From Bacteroidota bacterium (GTDB lineage: Bacteria; Bacteroidota; Bacteroidia; Flavobacteriales; Crocinitomicaceae), in contig JAKQEZ010000431.1 of NCBI GenBank assembly GCA_029558435.1, forward strand, positions 1-29,207: a stretch of DNA of 29,207 nt, given 5' to 3'. Shown piece by piece: positions 15,678 through 25,600 of this stretch. Position numbers and translations under genes: made by a program. The number at the start of each line of letters is the position of its first letter. Positions within the stretch are counted from its first letter, which is position 1. The notes beneath the pieces were generated by a model. The model saw nothing but the letters and a program-made list of their open reading frames with translations. It searched no databases and was not told the DNA's origin.

Positions 15678-17549
15678 TTATCTTCCTAAAGCGATTAAAA
15701 GAACCGAAATATCGCTTGGACTTACCCCAGAAATGCGAGACGCTTGACCGATGGTTGCCGGGCGAATTTTATTTAATTTTTCTTTCGATTCGATGGAAAT
15801 ACTTTTGAGGGCATTGTAATCCATTGCTTCTGGAATTTTAACATTTTCCAAGCGATTCATTTTGATAGCCACATCTTCTTCACGTTGAATATAGCCTTCG
15901 TATTTCATTTGAATTTCTGTTTGAGGCAGAATATCTGGATTTTTCTCATTCAGTTCATTTGCCAATTCTTTAGCTTCTTTACTAAACGGCAATAATTCTG
16001 AAAGCGAAATATTTGGTCGAGCCAACAAAGTGCTGAATTTTACTTGTTGATCAATTTCACTGCTTCCTTTTTCCTGTAAAAACGAATTGATGGTTGCTGG
16101 TGCAACACCTTCTTTGCGCAACACGCGCTTAAGCGATTCTGTTCCGGCCACCTTCTCTTCCACTCTTTTCAAAGCCGCATCGTCTTGCATTCCAATTTCG
16201 TGTGCCAAAGCTGTTAAACGAATATCGGCATTGTCTTGACGCAACAATATACGGTATTCGGCACGGCTGGTAAACATGCGGTAAGGTTCTTTAGTTCCTT
16301 TGGTTATTAAATCATCAATCAACACACCAATGTAAGCTTGGTTACGACTTAAAATCAAAGGTGATTGTTCGTTGATTTTTCTTGCAGCGTTGATTCCTGC
16401 CATTAATCCTTGGCAAGCTGCTTCTTCGTATCCTGTGGTTCCGTTTATTTGACCAGCAAAATACAAGTTTTCAATCAACTTTGTTTCCAATGTATGTTTT
16501 AACTGAGTTGGCGGAAAGTAATCGTATTCGATTGCATATCCTGGTCGAAACATTTTAGCATTTTCAAAACCTGGAATAGAATGCATTGCTTTTAACTGCA
16601 CTTCTTCTGGTAGCGAGGTGCTAAAACCATTGACATAAATTTCTATCGTATTCCATCCTTCTGGTTCAACAAAAATTTGGTGACGATCTCTATCTGCAAA
16701 TCGATTAATTTTATCTTCGATACTTGGACAATAGCGCGGACCTGTACTTTTAATTGCACCATTAAACATTGGTGAGCGGTCGAAACCTGTTCTCAACAAT
16801 TCGTGTGTTTGTTCGTTGGTATATGTTATATGACACGGACGTTGAGTTGTAAGCGCTTTGGTGTTTCCAAAACTAAATTTCCCTGGATTCTCATCACCGT
16901 ATTGAATTTCCATTTTTGAGTAATCGAGCGAGCGACCATCTACGCGCGGGGGCGTTCCTGTTTTCATTCTTCCGGCCTCAAAACCCAATTGAATTAATTC
17001 TTCTGTAATTCCAGTTGCTGCTTTTTCTGCTGCTCGTCCACCGCCAAATTGTTTTTCACCAATATAAATCAACCCATTTAAAAACGTCCCGTTGGTTAAC
17101 ACCACCGCTTTTGCTTTGATTGGAATTCCCATTTGTGTTTTAATACCCACAACTTTTGTTCCTTCTATCAACAAACCGTTGCACATGTCTTGCCAAAAAT
17201 CCACATTCGGATTACGCTCCAACAACAAACGCCATTGTTCTGAAAAAAGCATTCGATCATTTTGAGTGCGTGGCGACCACATAGCCGGACCTTTTGAAAG
17301 GTTCAACATACGAAACTGAATTGCGCTTACATCCGAAACAAATCCAGAACCCCCACCCAATGCATCCACTTCACGCAAAATTTGACCTTTTGCAACTCCT
17401 CCCATTGCCGGGTTACAACTCATTTGTGCAATGGTATTCATGTTCATTGTCACCAACAACACACTATTTCCCATTTTTGCCGCAGCATTTGCAGCTTCAC
17501 AACCAGCATGACCGGCACCAACAACAATTATATCGTAATCTTTTAACAT
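15678..17549 (-). CDS. mnmG: MnmG (GidA), tRNA U34 5-carboxymethylaminomethyl modification enzyme
   Basis: The 623-residue protein is full length for the family. The FAD dinucleotide-binding motif [12 protein letters not shown] is at 9-20. The MnmG signatures CNPAMGG (about 45-51) and [14 protein letters not shown] (about 200-213) are clear. [19 protein letters not shown] (about 366-384) is the second FAD-contacting motif, and the helical C-terminal domain ends with [18 protein letters not shown]. With MnmE it installs the cmnm5 group on wobble uridines of certain tRNAs, using FAD and methylene-tetrahydrofolate. It is preceded by ybeY on the same strand across a 110-bp spacer with two parS-type palindromes. 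In many bacteria this gene is close to the replication origin, in line with those sites. The ATG at 17549 fits the family start. Confidence 0.97.
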   Translation of the reverse strand: MLKDYDIIVVGAGHAGCEAANAAAKMGNSVLLVTMNMNTIAQMSCNPAMGGVAKGQILREVDALGGGSGFVSDVSAIQFRMLNLSKGPAMWSPRTQNDRMLFSEQWRLLLERNPNVDFWQDMCNGLLIEGTKVVGIKTQMGIPIKAKAVVLTNGTFLNGLIYIGEKQFGGGRAAEKAATGITEELIQLGFEAGRMKTGTPPRVDGRSLDYSKMEIQYGDENPGKFSFGNTKALTTQRPCHITYTNEQTHELLRTGFDRSPMFNGAIKSTGPRYCPSIEDKINRFADRDRHQIFVEPEGWNTIEIYVNGFSTSLPEEVQLKAMHSIPGFENAKMFRPGYAIEYDYFPPTQLKHTLETKLIENLYFAGQINGTTGYEEAACQGLMAGINAARKINEQSPLILSRNQAYIGVLIDDLITKGTKEPYRMFTSRAEYRILLRQDNADIRLTALAHEIGMQDDAALKRVEEKVAGTESLKRVLRKEGVAPATINSFLQEKGSSEIDQQVKFSTLLARPNISLSELLPFSKEAKELANELNEKNPDILPQTEIQMKYEGYIQREEDVAIKMNRLENVKIPEAMDYNALKSISIESKEKLNKIRPATIGQASRISGVSPSDISVLLIALGR

Positions 17550-17562
17550 TTTTCAAAAAAGA

Positions 17563-17578
17563 TGTTTCACGTGAAACA
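17563..17578. promoter_or_regulatory. parS centromere site (perfect 16-bp palindrome)
   Basis: TGTTTCACGTGAAACA is a complete palindrome and matches the widely conserved bacterial parS consensus bound by ParB/Spo0J. It lies 14 bp upstream of the mnmG ATG, so bound ParB could also affect mnmG expression. A second copy lies 81 bp away. Confidence 0.85.
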
Positions 17579-17591
17579 ATTTAACAGGGTG

Positions 17592-17599
17592 CAAAATTA
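17592..17599 (-). promoter_or_regulatory. Candidate -7 element of mnmG
   Basis: The minus strand reads TAATTTTG, an exact match to TAnnTTTG, 43 nt upstream of the mnmG ATG and between the two parS palindromes. No clear TTTG -33 box is placed correctly, so mnmG may also be read from upstream genes. Confidence 0.3.
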
Positions 17600-17643
17600 C
17601 TGAAATCTACCCAAAGAATAAAAAAGGTTTTATAAAAAAAGAA

Positions 17644-17659
17644 TGTTTCACGTGGAACA
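17644..17659. promoter_or_regulatory. Second parS site, abutting the ybeY stop codon
   Basis: TGTTTCACGTGGAACA on the plus strand reads TGTTCCACGTGAAACA on the minus strand, the form described for Bacillus subtilis parS. It has one mismatch from a perfect palindrome, and A/T at 17643 and 17660 extends the symmetry. The ybeY stop codon begins at the next base. Confidence 0.8.
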
Positions 17660-18073
17660 TTAAATTAAAGCTAACATTTGATTTTCTTTTTGACGCATTA
17701 ATTGCTCGTCAACTTCTGATTTATCTTTATATCCACATAAATGCAAAACACCATGAACTATAACGCGATTGAGTTCGTTTTGAAATGTGGTGTTATTAGT
17801 TTGAGCATTATCTTTTACTCTATCTATTGATATAAATAAATCCCCAATAACATAATCGTCTTCGCAATAATCGAAGGTGATAATATCGGTATAATAATCG
17901 TGCTCTAAATATTGTTGATTTACTTTTAATAAATAATCATCGGAAGTAAAGATGAATGTTAATTCACCTAATTTTTTATTTTCTAATTGTGTTACTTTAT
18001 CCAACCACTGTGTAAGAAACTCTTCATTTACTTCATTGATTGGTTCAATATCTTCGAAATTTATATCTATCAT
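17660..18073 (-). CDS. ybeY: YbeY, endoribonuclease/rRNA maturation factor (variant zinc site)
   Basis: The 137-residue protein is a standard-length YbeY. The central ITFDY and IGDLFIS stretch (about 71-90) and the motif HGVLHLCGYKDKSEVDE (about 108-124) are diagnostic. YbeY takes part in 16S rRNA 3'-end processing and ribosome quality control. The usual zinc motif is H-x3-H-x5-H. Here the first two histidines are present but the third position is Asp (GYKD instead of GYDH). From memory this is common in Bacteroidota homologues, so the protein is probably functional with an altered third ligand. Its ATG overlaps the stop of the upstream ATPase gene in an ATGA, indicating coupled translation. 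Confidence 0.92.
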   Translation of the reverse strand: MIDINFEDIEPINEVNEEFLTQWLDKVTQLENKKLGELTFIFTSDDYLLKVNQQYLEHDYYTDIITFDYCEDDYVIGDLFISIDRVKDNAQTNNTTFQNELNRVIVHGVLHLCGYKDKSEVDEQLMRQKENQMLALI

Positions 18074-18498
18074 AATTGTTTAGAAAAATAGATAGTAACG
18101 CGACTTCCGTTATTTTCAAACTCAACTTCATCAGAAAGATTACGCATTAAAAAAATACCGCGTCCATTTTCTTTTTCAATGTTTTCTGGTGCAGTTGGAT
18201 CTGGCAATGAATTAAAGTCAAAACCATTTCCTTCGTCTTCAATAATAAAACAAAAAGAATCTTGATTGTCGGCAGATTTTAATTTAACTTGTTTCGTTGA
18301 CTGACTTTTATTACCATGTAAAATAGCATTGTTCACAGCTTCTGTTACAGCAATTAAAATATTTCCAAAACTTTCGTTGACTTCCATTTTAGAACAAACC
18401 GTATCAATCATTGATTCAACATCGTGCATTGCATCAAAAGAAGATGGAATAGTTATTTCATTAATTAGTGTAAATCCTTCTCTCATATTTACGAACAT
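18070..18498 (-). CDS. RsbW/SpoIIAB-like serine kinase ATPase (anti-sigma factor type)
   Basis: The 142-residue protein is a single GHKL ATPase domain. It has an N box TEAVNNAILHGN (about 68-79), a G1 box EDEGNGFDF (about 107-115) and a G2 box NGRGIFLMRNL (about 129-139). Standalone domains of this size belong to the RsbW/anti-sigma family, which phosphorylate a STAS anti-anti-sigma partner and bind a sigma factor. Neither partner is encoded in the window. Two ATGs are possible: 18498, 5 bp after the DUF4175 stop, and 18486; the first is used because it keeps the tight operon spacing. Position between DUF4175 and ybeY suggests an operon, but the regulatory target is unknown. Confidence 0.8.
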   Translation of the reverse strand: MFVNMREGFTLINEITIPSSFDAMHDVESMIDTVCSKMEVNESFGNILIAVTEAVNNAILHGNKSQSTKQVKLKSADNQDSFCFIIEDEGNGFDFNSLPDPTAPENIEKENGRGIFLMRNLSDEVEFENNGSRVTIYFSKQL

Positions 18499-18503
18499 AG
18501 AAA

Positions 18504-21500
18504 TTACTTAATTAAATTGAAATATTGATTGGCTTTATCTTTATAGTATTTATTATAAACTGGATCAACCGTTCTCAATAATTCAATTTGTTTTAATTTT
18601 TCTTTGTTATACTCATCAAATCGAATTTGGTTACTATAATTTTCATTTTTTCCAGAATTTGATTCTCTTTTTTCTTCAAACCCTCTTTCACGAATAGCTT
18701 TTTCAGATTCTAAAAGTCGTGTTAAAATATCTTGTTGACGTTTTAATAAATTATCTGAATACTTTTTATTCACTAATTCTTCTTCTTGTTTTTCTAATTC
18801 TTTAATCAAAGGATTGAGTTGATTACCTGCGCCCTTTCCATCTTTATTTAACTCATTGCGCAATTCTTCTAACTTACGGCGTATTGCACTTTGTTCAGCA
18901 GCCATTTTTGCAAGCTCTTTGTTGGATAAACCAAAAGGATTTGAATCACCATTCTTACCGTTATTACCAGGTTTATTACCTCCTTCCGAACCACCTGGAT
19001 TAGAACCATTTTTCATTTGTTCTAATTGCTTTTTCAACTGTTCTTTCATATTTCCAAGCTGTCCTTCACCAGAACTAGGTTTTCCTTTACCACCAGGATT
19101 ACTACAACTTCCAGAACCTTTCATAATGGCTTGCATATTTTGTTGCATTTGTTGCAATGATTCATTGAGCATTAATGCTAAATTGTTATAAGAAGTCATT
19201 GCAAACTGTTGGTTAGCATTTAACTGTCGTAAATTACGTTCTTGAATATTGTTTAATGCTTGTTTATGATTATATTGAATTGTTTTTAATTCTTTGTCAA
19301 CAAAATCAGATAACATGGGTTGACGCTTAGCAAGTTCATACAAACTATCTTTTACTGGAATTGTTTTATCGATAATGGAACGCTGCAATCTTCCGTATTT
19401 TCTATAATTTGGATCTTGTGATTTTATAGATGAAAAATTAGAAATTAATTGTTCTTGCTCAAAACTAAGTGTAACTAAAGATTTTAAAATTTGACGCAAC
19501 ATTTCCATGTCTTCGCCTTGTTGTTCTTTGTTAGCTTCATTTTGCGCTGCGTCCATTTGATCAGCCATTTTTTGCATTTGTTCGGCAGCATTTTGTTGGT
19601 TTTCTCCTGCGCTTTTATTCTTGCCTTTACTTAAATTTTGTTGTGCATTATTTAGCTCTTGTTCTGTCGAATTTTGTTCTTTTTCTAATGAAGGTAATTC
19701 CATTGGACGATTGAGTTCTTTATTTAACTCTTCCAATTTTTTTAAATCTTCTTTTAGTTGATTGAATTGCTCATTTATTTTAGACTGTTCTTCTTGTGCT
19801 TTGTTTTTATCTAAATTTTTAGTTTCTATTTCTTTTTTTAATGCTAATTGATCTTCAGCTAATTTTATTAATTCATTTTCAATGGCATCAATTTTTTCAT
19901 CTACTTGCATTTTTTTTAGCATTTCAATGCTTCTATCCAATTGTTTATTCATTTGTTCGTTGGATAGTTTTAGTTCATCTAATTTTTGTTGTTGTTCAGA
20001 TTTTTGATTTTGTTCTAATAATTTTTGTAATTCATCCAACAATTTCATCATGTCAGAATCCATTAACTTGTTCATTAACTCATCCAAAAGTTGTTGTTTT
20101 TCAAGTAATTCTTCATTTTCTTTGGATAATTTAGACTTTTCTTCTGTACTTTGTTGTAATTGTTTATTAGTTTCTTGCAAGGATTTTAATAACTCTTCGT
20201 GTTGTTTTTTAAGCTCTTCAATTTTATTTTTTTGTTTCCAATTATTTGATTTTGAATTCAATAACTCATTTTGGAGCTTTTTTAAATCATCCATGAATTT
20301 CTCTGATTGAGAAAATAAATTTTGTAAATTTTGTTTACTGTTTTCTTGAATTGTTTCACGTTGTTGATTTAGCTGTTCTAACGATGGAAGTTGATAAACG
20401 AATAATTTACTTTTTGTTGATTTTGAACCATTTACACCATCATTATCAGAAACAACAAAATAATATTCTATTTTATCATCCAATTGAATATTTTCTCTTA
20501 AAAAGTCAACAGCAAAAGAAAAATCATCCGATAAACCGGCTACAGGCTTAACATTCATGTTTTCTTTTCTAGTAACTCCATCTTTAGTAGTGATGCTGTA
20601 AATAAATTTTAAGTGTGTTAAACCGTAATCATCTGCAATTTTTCCAGAAAAATAACGAACAGAAGTGGCAATAGAATCTTGTAACTCTTCAACATGAATG
20701 GATGGAAATTCATCTTTAATTACATTCACATTAAAAGCAATGGTATCGTTAAATTGTGGTTTATTTCCTTGTAAAAATAATTGAACGGGCGTTGTAGTAA
20801 AAAACTGATGGCTGACTTTAAAACCAGTACTAATGAATGTTGATTGTTTATTTCCAATATTGATTTGCAATTGATCGGTGTTTTTAGATACGCCCGACCA
20901 TTTCACTATTGTACCTTCTGGTAATAACATATCACCAACATTATCAATTGTTTGATTTTGTTTTCCAAGATATTTTGGAAAAACTAATTCTGCTGAAAAC
21001 TTACCGAGTGAGGGTGTTCCAATAATAGAAAAATGGTATTCTTTACTAGAAAAATCATTAGCTACAAAATAAAAACTTCCTGCTTCGTGTATTTTTGGAA
21101 TAACCGCTGAAAAAGAATTTCTACCAGTAACAGACATTAATTGTTTACCTTGTGGTGTAACTATATAAACAGATGATGGAAGTTCGTTTCCTTTTAATTT
21201 TAATTGGATGGTTAAATCACTACCTTCTGCTATTTCTGATGGAAAATTAGAGACAATAAAATCAAAAGGTGCTTCTGGAATAAATTCTTTGTTGTATTGC
21301 ACAACACGTTTTGTACCATCCGTAAATAATTTTGGACTAACAATAGCAATAAAAAGAAGCAATAAAAAAATGGGTGCAATCCATTTTACGTATTTAAGGT
21401 TTTCTTTAACATCAATTGCATCCGAAAAATGAAAAATTGAGAGGTTTTCAGAACGTTGTTGCACACTGGCACGTAATAATTCAATATTTCCAGTTTGATT

Positions 21501-21863
21501 GCTTAAATCGGCGTTTAATTGCAATGTATTGACTAATCTATCCGAAATAGTAGGAAAGAATTTTCCAATAATTTCGGATGCTTGGAAGCGGTTAATACGT
21601 TTTCCAAAAGAAAATAATTGTAATAAAGGATGAACGATGTATTTTAAGAGAATAAAAACATTAACACCAATAAAAGAAAAGAATAAAAAAGCACGAACAG
21701 GCGTGTTAAAACGGCCAAAATATTCGAGTGTTGTAATGAGAATAAAAGTAAAAAGAAATATGCCAATAAACCAGATTACACCTTTAATCAATTGATTGCG
21801 ATAGAATTTACGTATGAATAAATCTATTTGTAGAAGTAACCGATCAAAACTAGAAATTGACAT
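18504..21863 (-). CDS. DUF4175 family membrane protein with long coiled coil
   Basis: The 1119-residue protein has three N-terminal transmembrane segments (about 28-46, 57-77 and 160-176). An extracytoplasmic region of Ig-like strands (about 180-480) follows, with DDYGL at the start of a stretch and YYFVVSDNDGV near its end. A very long Glu/Lys/Gln-rich coiled coil spans about 490-800. A Gly/Asn/Ser-rich linker (about 930-975) leads to a charged C-terminal helix region. The build is that of DUF4175, common in Bacteroidota and of unknown function. It is the first gene of the cluster leading into the RsbW-like ATPase, ybeY and mnmG. The length is normal for the family and no frameshift is seen. 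Confidence 0.8.
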   Translation of the reverse strand: MSISSFDRLLLQIDLFIRKFYRNQLIKGVIWFIGIFLFTFILITTLEYFGRFNTPVRAFLFFSFIGVNVFILLKYIVHPLLQLFSFGKRINRFQASEIIGKFFPTISDRLVNTLQLNADLSNQTGNIELLRASVQQRSENLSIFHFSDAIDVKENLKYVKWIAPIFLLLLFIAIVSPKLFTDGTKRVVQYNKEFIPEAPFDFIVSNFPSEIAEGSDLTIQLKLKGNELPSSVYIVTPQGKQLMSVTGRNSFSAVIPKIHEAGSFYFVANDFSSKEYHFSIIGTPSLGKFSAELVFPKYLGKQNQTIDNVGDMLLPEGTIVKWSGVSKNTDQLQINIGNKQSTFISTGFKVSHQFFTTTPVQLFLQGNKPQFNDTIAFNVNVIKDEFPSIHVEELQDSIATSVRYFSGKIADDYGLTHLKFIYSITTKDGVTRKENMNVKPVAGLSDDFSFAVDFLRENIQLDDKIEYYFVVSDNDGVNGSKSTKSKLFVYQLPSLEQLNQQRETIQENSKQNLQNLFSQSEKFMDDLKKLQNELLNSKSNNWKQKNKIEELKKQHEELLKSLQETNKQLQQSTEEKSKLSKENEELLEKQQLLDELMNKLMDSDMMKLLDELQKLLEQNQKSEQQQKLDELKLSNEQMNKQLDRSIEMLKKMQVDEKIDAIENELIKLAEDQLALKKEIETKNLDKNKAQEEQSKINEQFNQLKEDLKKLEELNKELNRPMELPSLEKEQNSTEQELNNAQQNLSKGKNKSAGENQQNAAEQMQKMADQMDAAQNEANKEQQGEDMEMLRQILKSLVTLSFEQEQLISNFSSIKSQDPNYRKYGRLQRSIIDKTIPVKDSLYELAKRQPMLSDFVDKELKTIQYNHKQALNNIQERNLRQLNANQQFAMTSYNNLALMLNESLQQMQQNMQAIMKGSGSCSNPGGKGKPSSGEGQLGNMKEQLKKQLEQMKNGSNPGGSEGGNKPGNNGKNGDSNPFGLSNKELAKMAAEQSAIRRKLEELRNELNKDGKGAGNQLNPLIKELEKQEEELVNKKYSDNLLKRQQDILTRLLESEKAIRERGFEEKRESNSGKNENYSNQIRFDEYNKEKLKQIELLRTVDPVYNKYYKDKANQYFNLIK

Positions 21864-21925
21864 GTTTAAAACTTATTTCATATCTAAAATAATGTAAATA
21901 AGGCTATGAATCAAAAAATTAACAA

Positions 21926-22684
21926 TTATAAAGTTTTTATACGGTTATTTAATTCATCACGATAAGAACCTCCAATTGGTACCATTTTTTTATCGTCTTC
22001 TAAATATAGATTAGGAAAATCAATAGAAGTTATTTTATCTAAACGTACAATAAACGAACGGTGTACACGAATAAAGTTTTCTGTACCCATTTTTTGTTCA
22101 ATATCTTTCATAGTTGAATGAATGGTATAACGTGTATCTTTTGTATTAATAACAACGTAATCTTTCAATGCTTCTATAAAATAGATATCCGATTTATTAA
22201 TTTTAATCAATTTATTGTTGGCTTTAATAAAAATTGAATCGGATGTTGGACCTTCTTTACTTTCAACCAATTGTGCCAACATATCACGTTCTTTCACAAT
22301 TTCTTGTTCTTTACCGTGTTTATAAATAGCAACTTCTATATTGGTATGCAAATCAATTTCTTTAAATGGTTTTAAAATATAACCATGTGGTTCTGTAATT
22401 TTTGCTTTTGATAAAGTGGCACTATCCGCATAAGCAGTTAAAAATATAATTGGAATATTAGCATTCTTTTTAATTGTTTCTGCAGCTGTAATTCCATCCA
22501 TGTCGCCTTTAAGCATGATATCCATTAAAATAACATCGGGTAAAGTTTCTGCAGCTAATTGTATTGCTTTTTCACCCGTTGAAGCAGCTCCAACAACAAT
22601 ATATCCTAATTTTTTAAGGCTGTTTTGTATATCTTTTGATACAATAGATTCATCTTCAACTACAAGTACTTTAATATTATTCAT
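21926..22684 (-). CDS. Response regulator with LytTR DNA-binding domain
   Basis: The 252-residue protein has a receiver domain (1 to about 125) with acidic pair E10/D11, phospho-acceptor D55 in ILMDIML, T83 region LTAYAD and K105 in ILKPFKE. A LytTR domain (about 150-252) follows, with IFIKANNKLIKI, FIRVHRSFIVRLDKI and VPIGGSYRDEL motifs. It should bind DNA as a dimer after phosphorylation. The kinase gene lies immediately upstream, 9 bp away, so the two form a two-component pair. Target genes cannot be read from the window. Confidence 0.92.
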   Translation of the reverse strand: MNNIKVLVVEDESIVSKDIQNSLKKLGYIVVGAASTGEKAIQLAAETLPDVILMDIMLKGDMDGITAAETIKKNANIPIIFLTAYADSATLSKAKITEPHGYILKPFKEIDLHTNIEVAIYKHGKEQEIVKERDMLAQLVESKEGPTSDSIFIKANNKLIKINKSDIYFIEALKDYVVINTKDTRYTIHSTMKDIEQKMGTENFIRVHRSFIVRLDKITSIDFPNLYLEDDKKMVPIGGSYRDELNNRIKTL

Positions 22685-22693
22685 GATGGTTTG

Positions 22694-25600
22694 TTATAAT
22701 TTTTTAAAAGTAATTAAAAATTCGGTTCCATTATCTACTTTATAACTTAATGTTGCATCTAATTGGTCGCACAAAGTTACAACCAATTGTAAACCTAACG
22801 AATCTAATTCATCAATATTCATATCTATTGGCAAACCAATACCATTATCTTTAACAGTGAATTGAATAATGTCATTCGTATTTTTCAAAGATATAAATAA
22901 TTGATTATCATTATTGTTAATAAATGCATATTTAAAAACGTTGGTAATAAGTTCATTTAAAATAAGTCCAGAAGGTACAGCTTGGTCCAAGCTTAAATTT
23001 GTGCTATCCAAATCAAAAATTATATCAATTTTTTTATCGTTTGAATGGAATAAACTTTCAATGTTTATTACTAGATTTTTAATGTATCCAGCAAAATCAA
23101 TAGAAGAGAAATTTTTAGTTTGATAGAGATTTTCGTGGATAATAGCCATTGAACGAATTCTATTTCTACTTTCCAACAATACATTTAAAGTGTTTGGATC
23201 AGTAACAAACGAACTTTGTAAATTTAATATACTTGAAATTACTTGCAAATTATTTTTAACACGGTGGTGAATCTCTTTTAATAGAATTTCTTTTTCTTTT
23301 AACGATTCCATAGTATCGTGTTCAATATTTTTCTTCAAGGTAATATCGTGGCCCATTAATGAAATTTCAATAACGTTTCCATCCGTATCAAAAATTGGAT
23401 TCATAAAAACTTCAATCCATTTACTTCCTGAAGGTAATTTAATTTCAAACTCGTAGGTTCTAAATTTACCTTGTTTCACTTTTTCAAAATAATGGTTAAA
23501 ATAGTTAAGTTCTTCTGCGTCAGTATTATCTCGAGAATAGTAGAGTTTAAAGAAATAATCCATAGAAGTACCCACTTTTAACTTCATATTCAATAAACTT
23601 TTGAAGAAAAATACGCTGTGTTTATTGAAATAAGTGATTCTTTTTTCTAAGTCAATTGTAACTAAAATGATATTAGAGGAGGAATCGAAAATTGCTTGTG
23701 TTTTAAGTAGTAAGTTTTGAATTTCTTTTTCTGCATTTTTACGTTCTTTAATTTCATTTTCTAATTTTTTATTGGTTTCTTCTGCAAATTCAGCTCTTAA
23801 AATTTCTTTTGATAGCTTCATTTCCAAAGAAACGTCTTTCATCATAATTAATAAAGCATCTGAAGAAGCAAAAGTAGTGTTTACAATAGTTATATTAACA
23901 GGTGTTATAACATTATTAATAAGAATGTGTAATTGATCTTGATATCTAGTTGGAAACGATTTTTTTAGTAATTTATTAAATATTTTCTGATCATTCTCTA
24001 TAAATAAATGTTTGATATCAAGTAACGTAGTATTGGTTAAATTATACATTTCCTTGTTAGCATATAAAATAGCACCATCTTTAGCAATCAAAATTCCCTC
24101 TGGTGTACTTTCCAAAACCGATTGAAAGTTTTTGGTTGATTTTTCGATTGCTCGATAAGCTTTATTTTTCTCCGTAATATCGTGAATAATACATTGATAT
24201 TTTTTCTTTTTACCTATTAGCAACTCGACAATCGCAACTTCTACCTCTATTGGTTCATACCTTCCTTCAAAAGTCCAATTAAACTTTATAGACCGTGAAA
24301 AACGTAATTTAATTAATTGAATTTTAAGTTTTTTTATTAATTCTTCTGAAGAATTTTTTGTTAAATCCCATAAATCAGAGCCAATAAATTCTGTTTTAGG
24401 AATGCCAAACAATTGTATAGCCCTTCTGTTTACATCAATAACAAGACTCTCATCTAAAATGATGATTGCATCATTTGAGTCTTCAAAAATAAGTTTAAAT
24501 TTTTCTTCACTTTGACGCAGTTCATTATTCACTTTTTGAATTTCAGATATATCAATAATTGACCCCTCAATCAAATTTTTATTAAAATCATAAAAGAAAC
24601 TTATTACTACCCATTTTATTTCTTTTGACTTTAAAGTTATATGGGTTTGGTAGTTAATTAGTTTTCCTTCTTCTTTTAAGATGTCTAAAATTTCATTCTT
24701 ATCTTCAATATTGTTTAAAAATGTAGAACCAATTGAAAGTTCTCTATTAAACATGTTGTAAAAAGTATGGTTTAAATTGATAATTGTAAAATAATCGTTT
24801 AAAGTAAAAACGCCAGCCTGGCTTTCATTGTACAGATGACGGTATTTTTCCTCGTTTATTCTTAAATCTTCTTGTTTTTTAAAAATATCAGATACATCGT
24901 TAATTTTTAAAAGTATAAATGAACTTTTATTAAAGTTTAGTAAAGAAAAATTAAATTCTAGATCTTTTTTATGGTAATTGTAAACTTTAGTCAAATATTC
25001 ATTTTCTTTAATTTGTTTAATTTCAAATAAGTGTTCATTTGGAATAATAGCATTAATTAAATTAGTAATTTCTTCAACTGAATTAATGTCTTTTACATCT
25101 TCAAGGATGGATAAAGTAAAATCATTATCATAATCTATAAGTTTTAAGTAACCACCTTCAATTTTCATAATAAAAAACCCAAATTTGTTACCTCTTGAAA
25201 TAGTGCGTAAATATTTATTGATGTTGTTAATAGATTTTAAGGTTTTATTTCTAAGGAATATAGAAAAAACTCCCATAAATGAGATACTTAAAATATAGAA
25301 TAAAAATAAATTTTTAGAAATTGGCTGATTGTTATCAATAAATATAAAGGAATATAAAGTCAATAAAACAACATAAATAATGTATATATAGCCATGAGAA
25401 AACTGCTGAATTAAAAAAATACAAACAGTATATAAAACAAAGAAACTAAGTACATCTACAAATTGAAAATTATGTTCTACCAAATCTAAAAATATGTACA
25501 ATGTCAATGTGTACATAAATATAAGTACAAACAAATAGAGCTTATTTCTAAGGGCCGGGAATAACCAACTTAAAATTAGAATAAATGGAAATAAGAACAA

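Noticed and set aside
18856..20310. Several plus-strand open frames of 86-111 codons
   Set aside because: They are antisense to the low-complexity coiled coil of DUF4175, and their Leu/Phe/Ser-rich composition reflects the complementary strand.
20353..20368. TGTTTCACGTTG half parS site
   Set aside because: Only the left half matches and it lies within the DUF4175 coiled-coil coding sequence.
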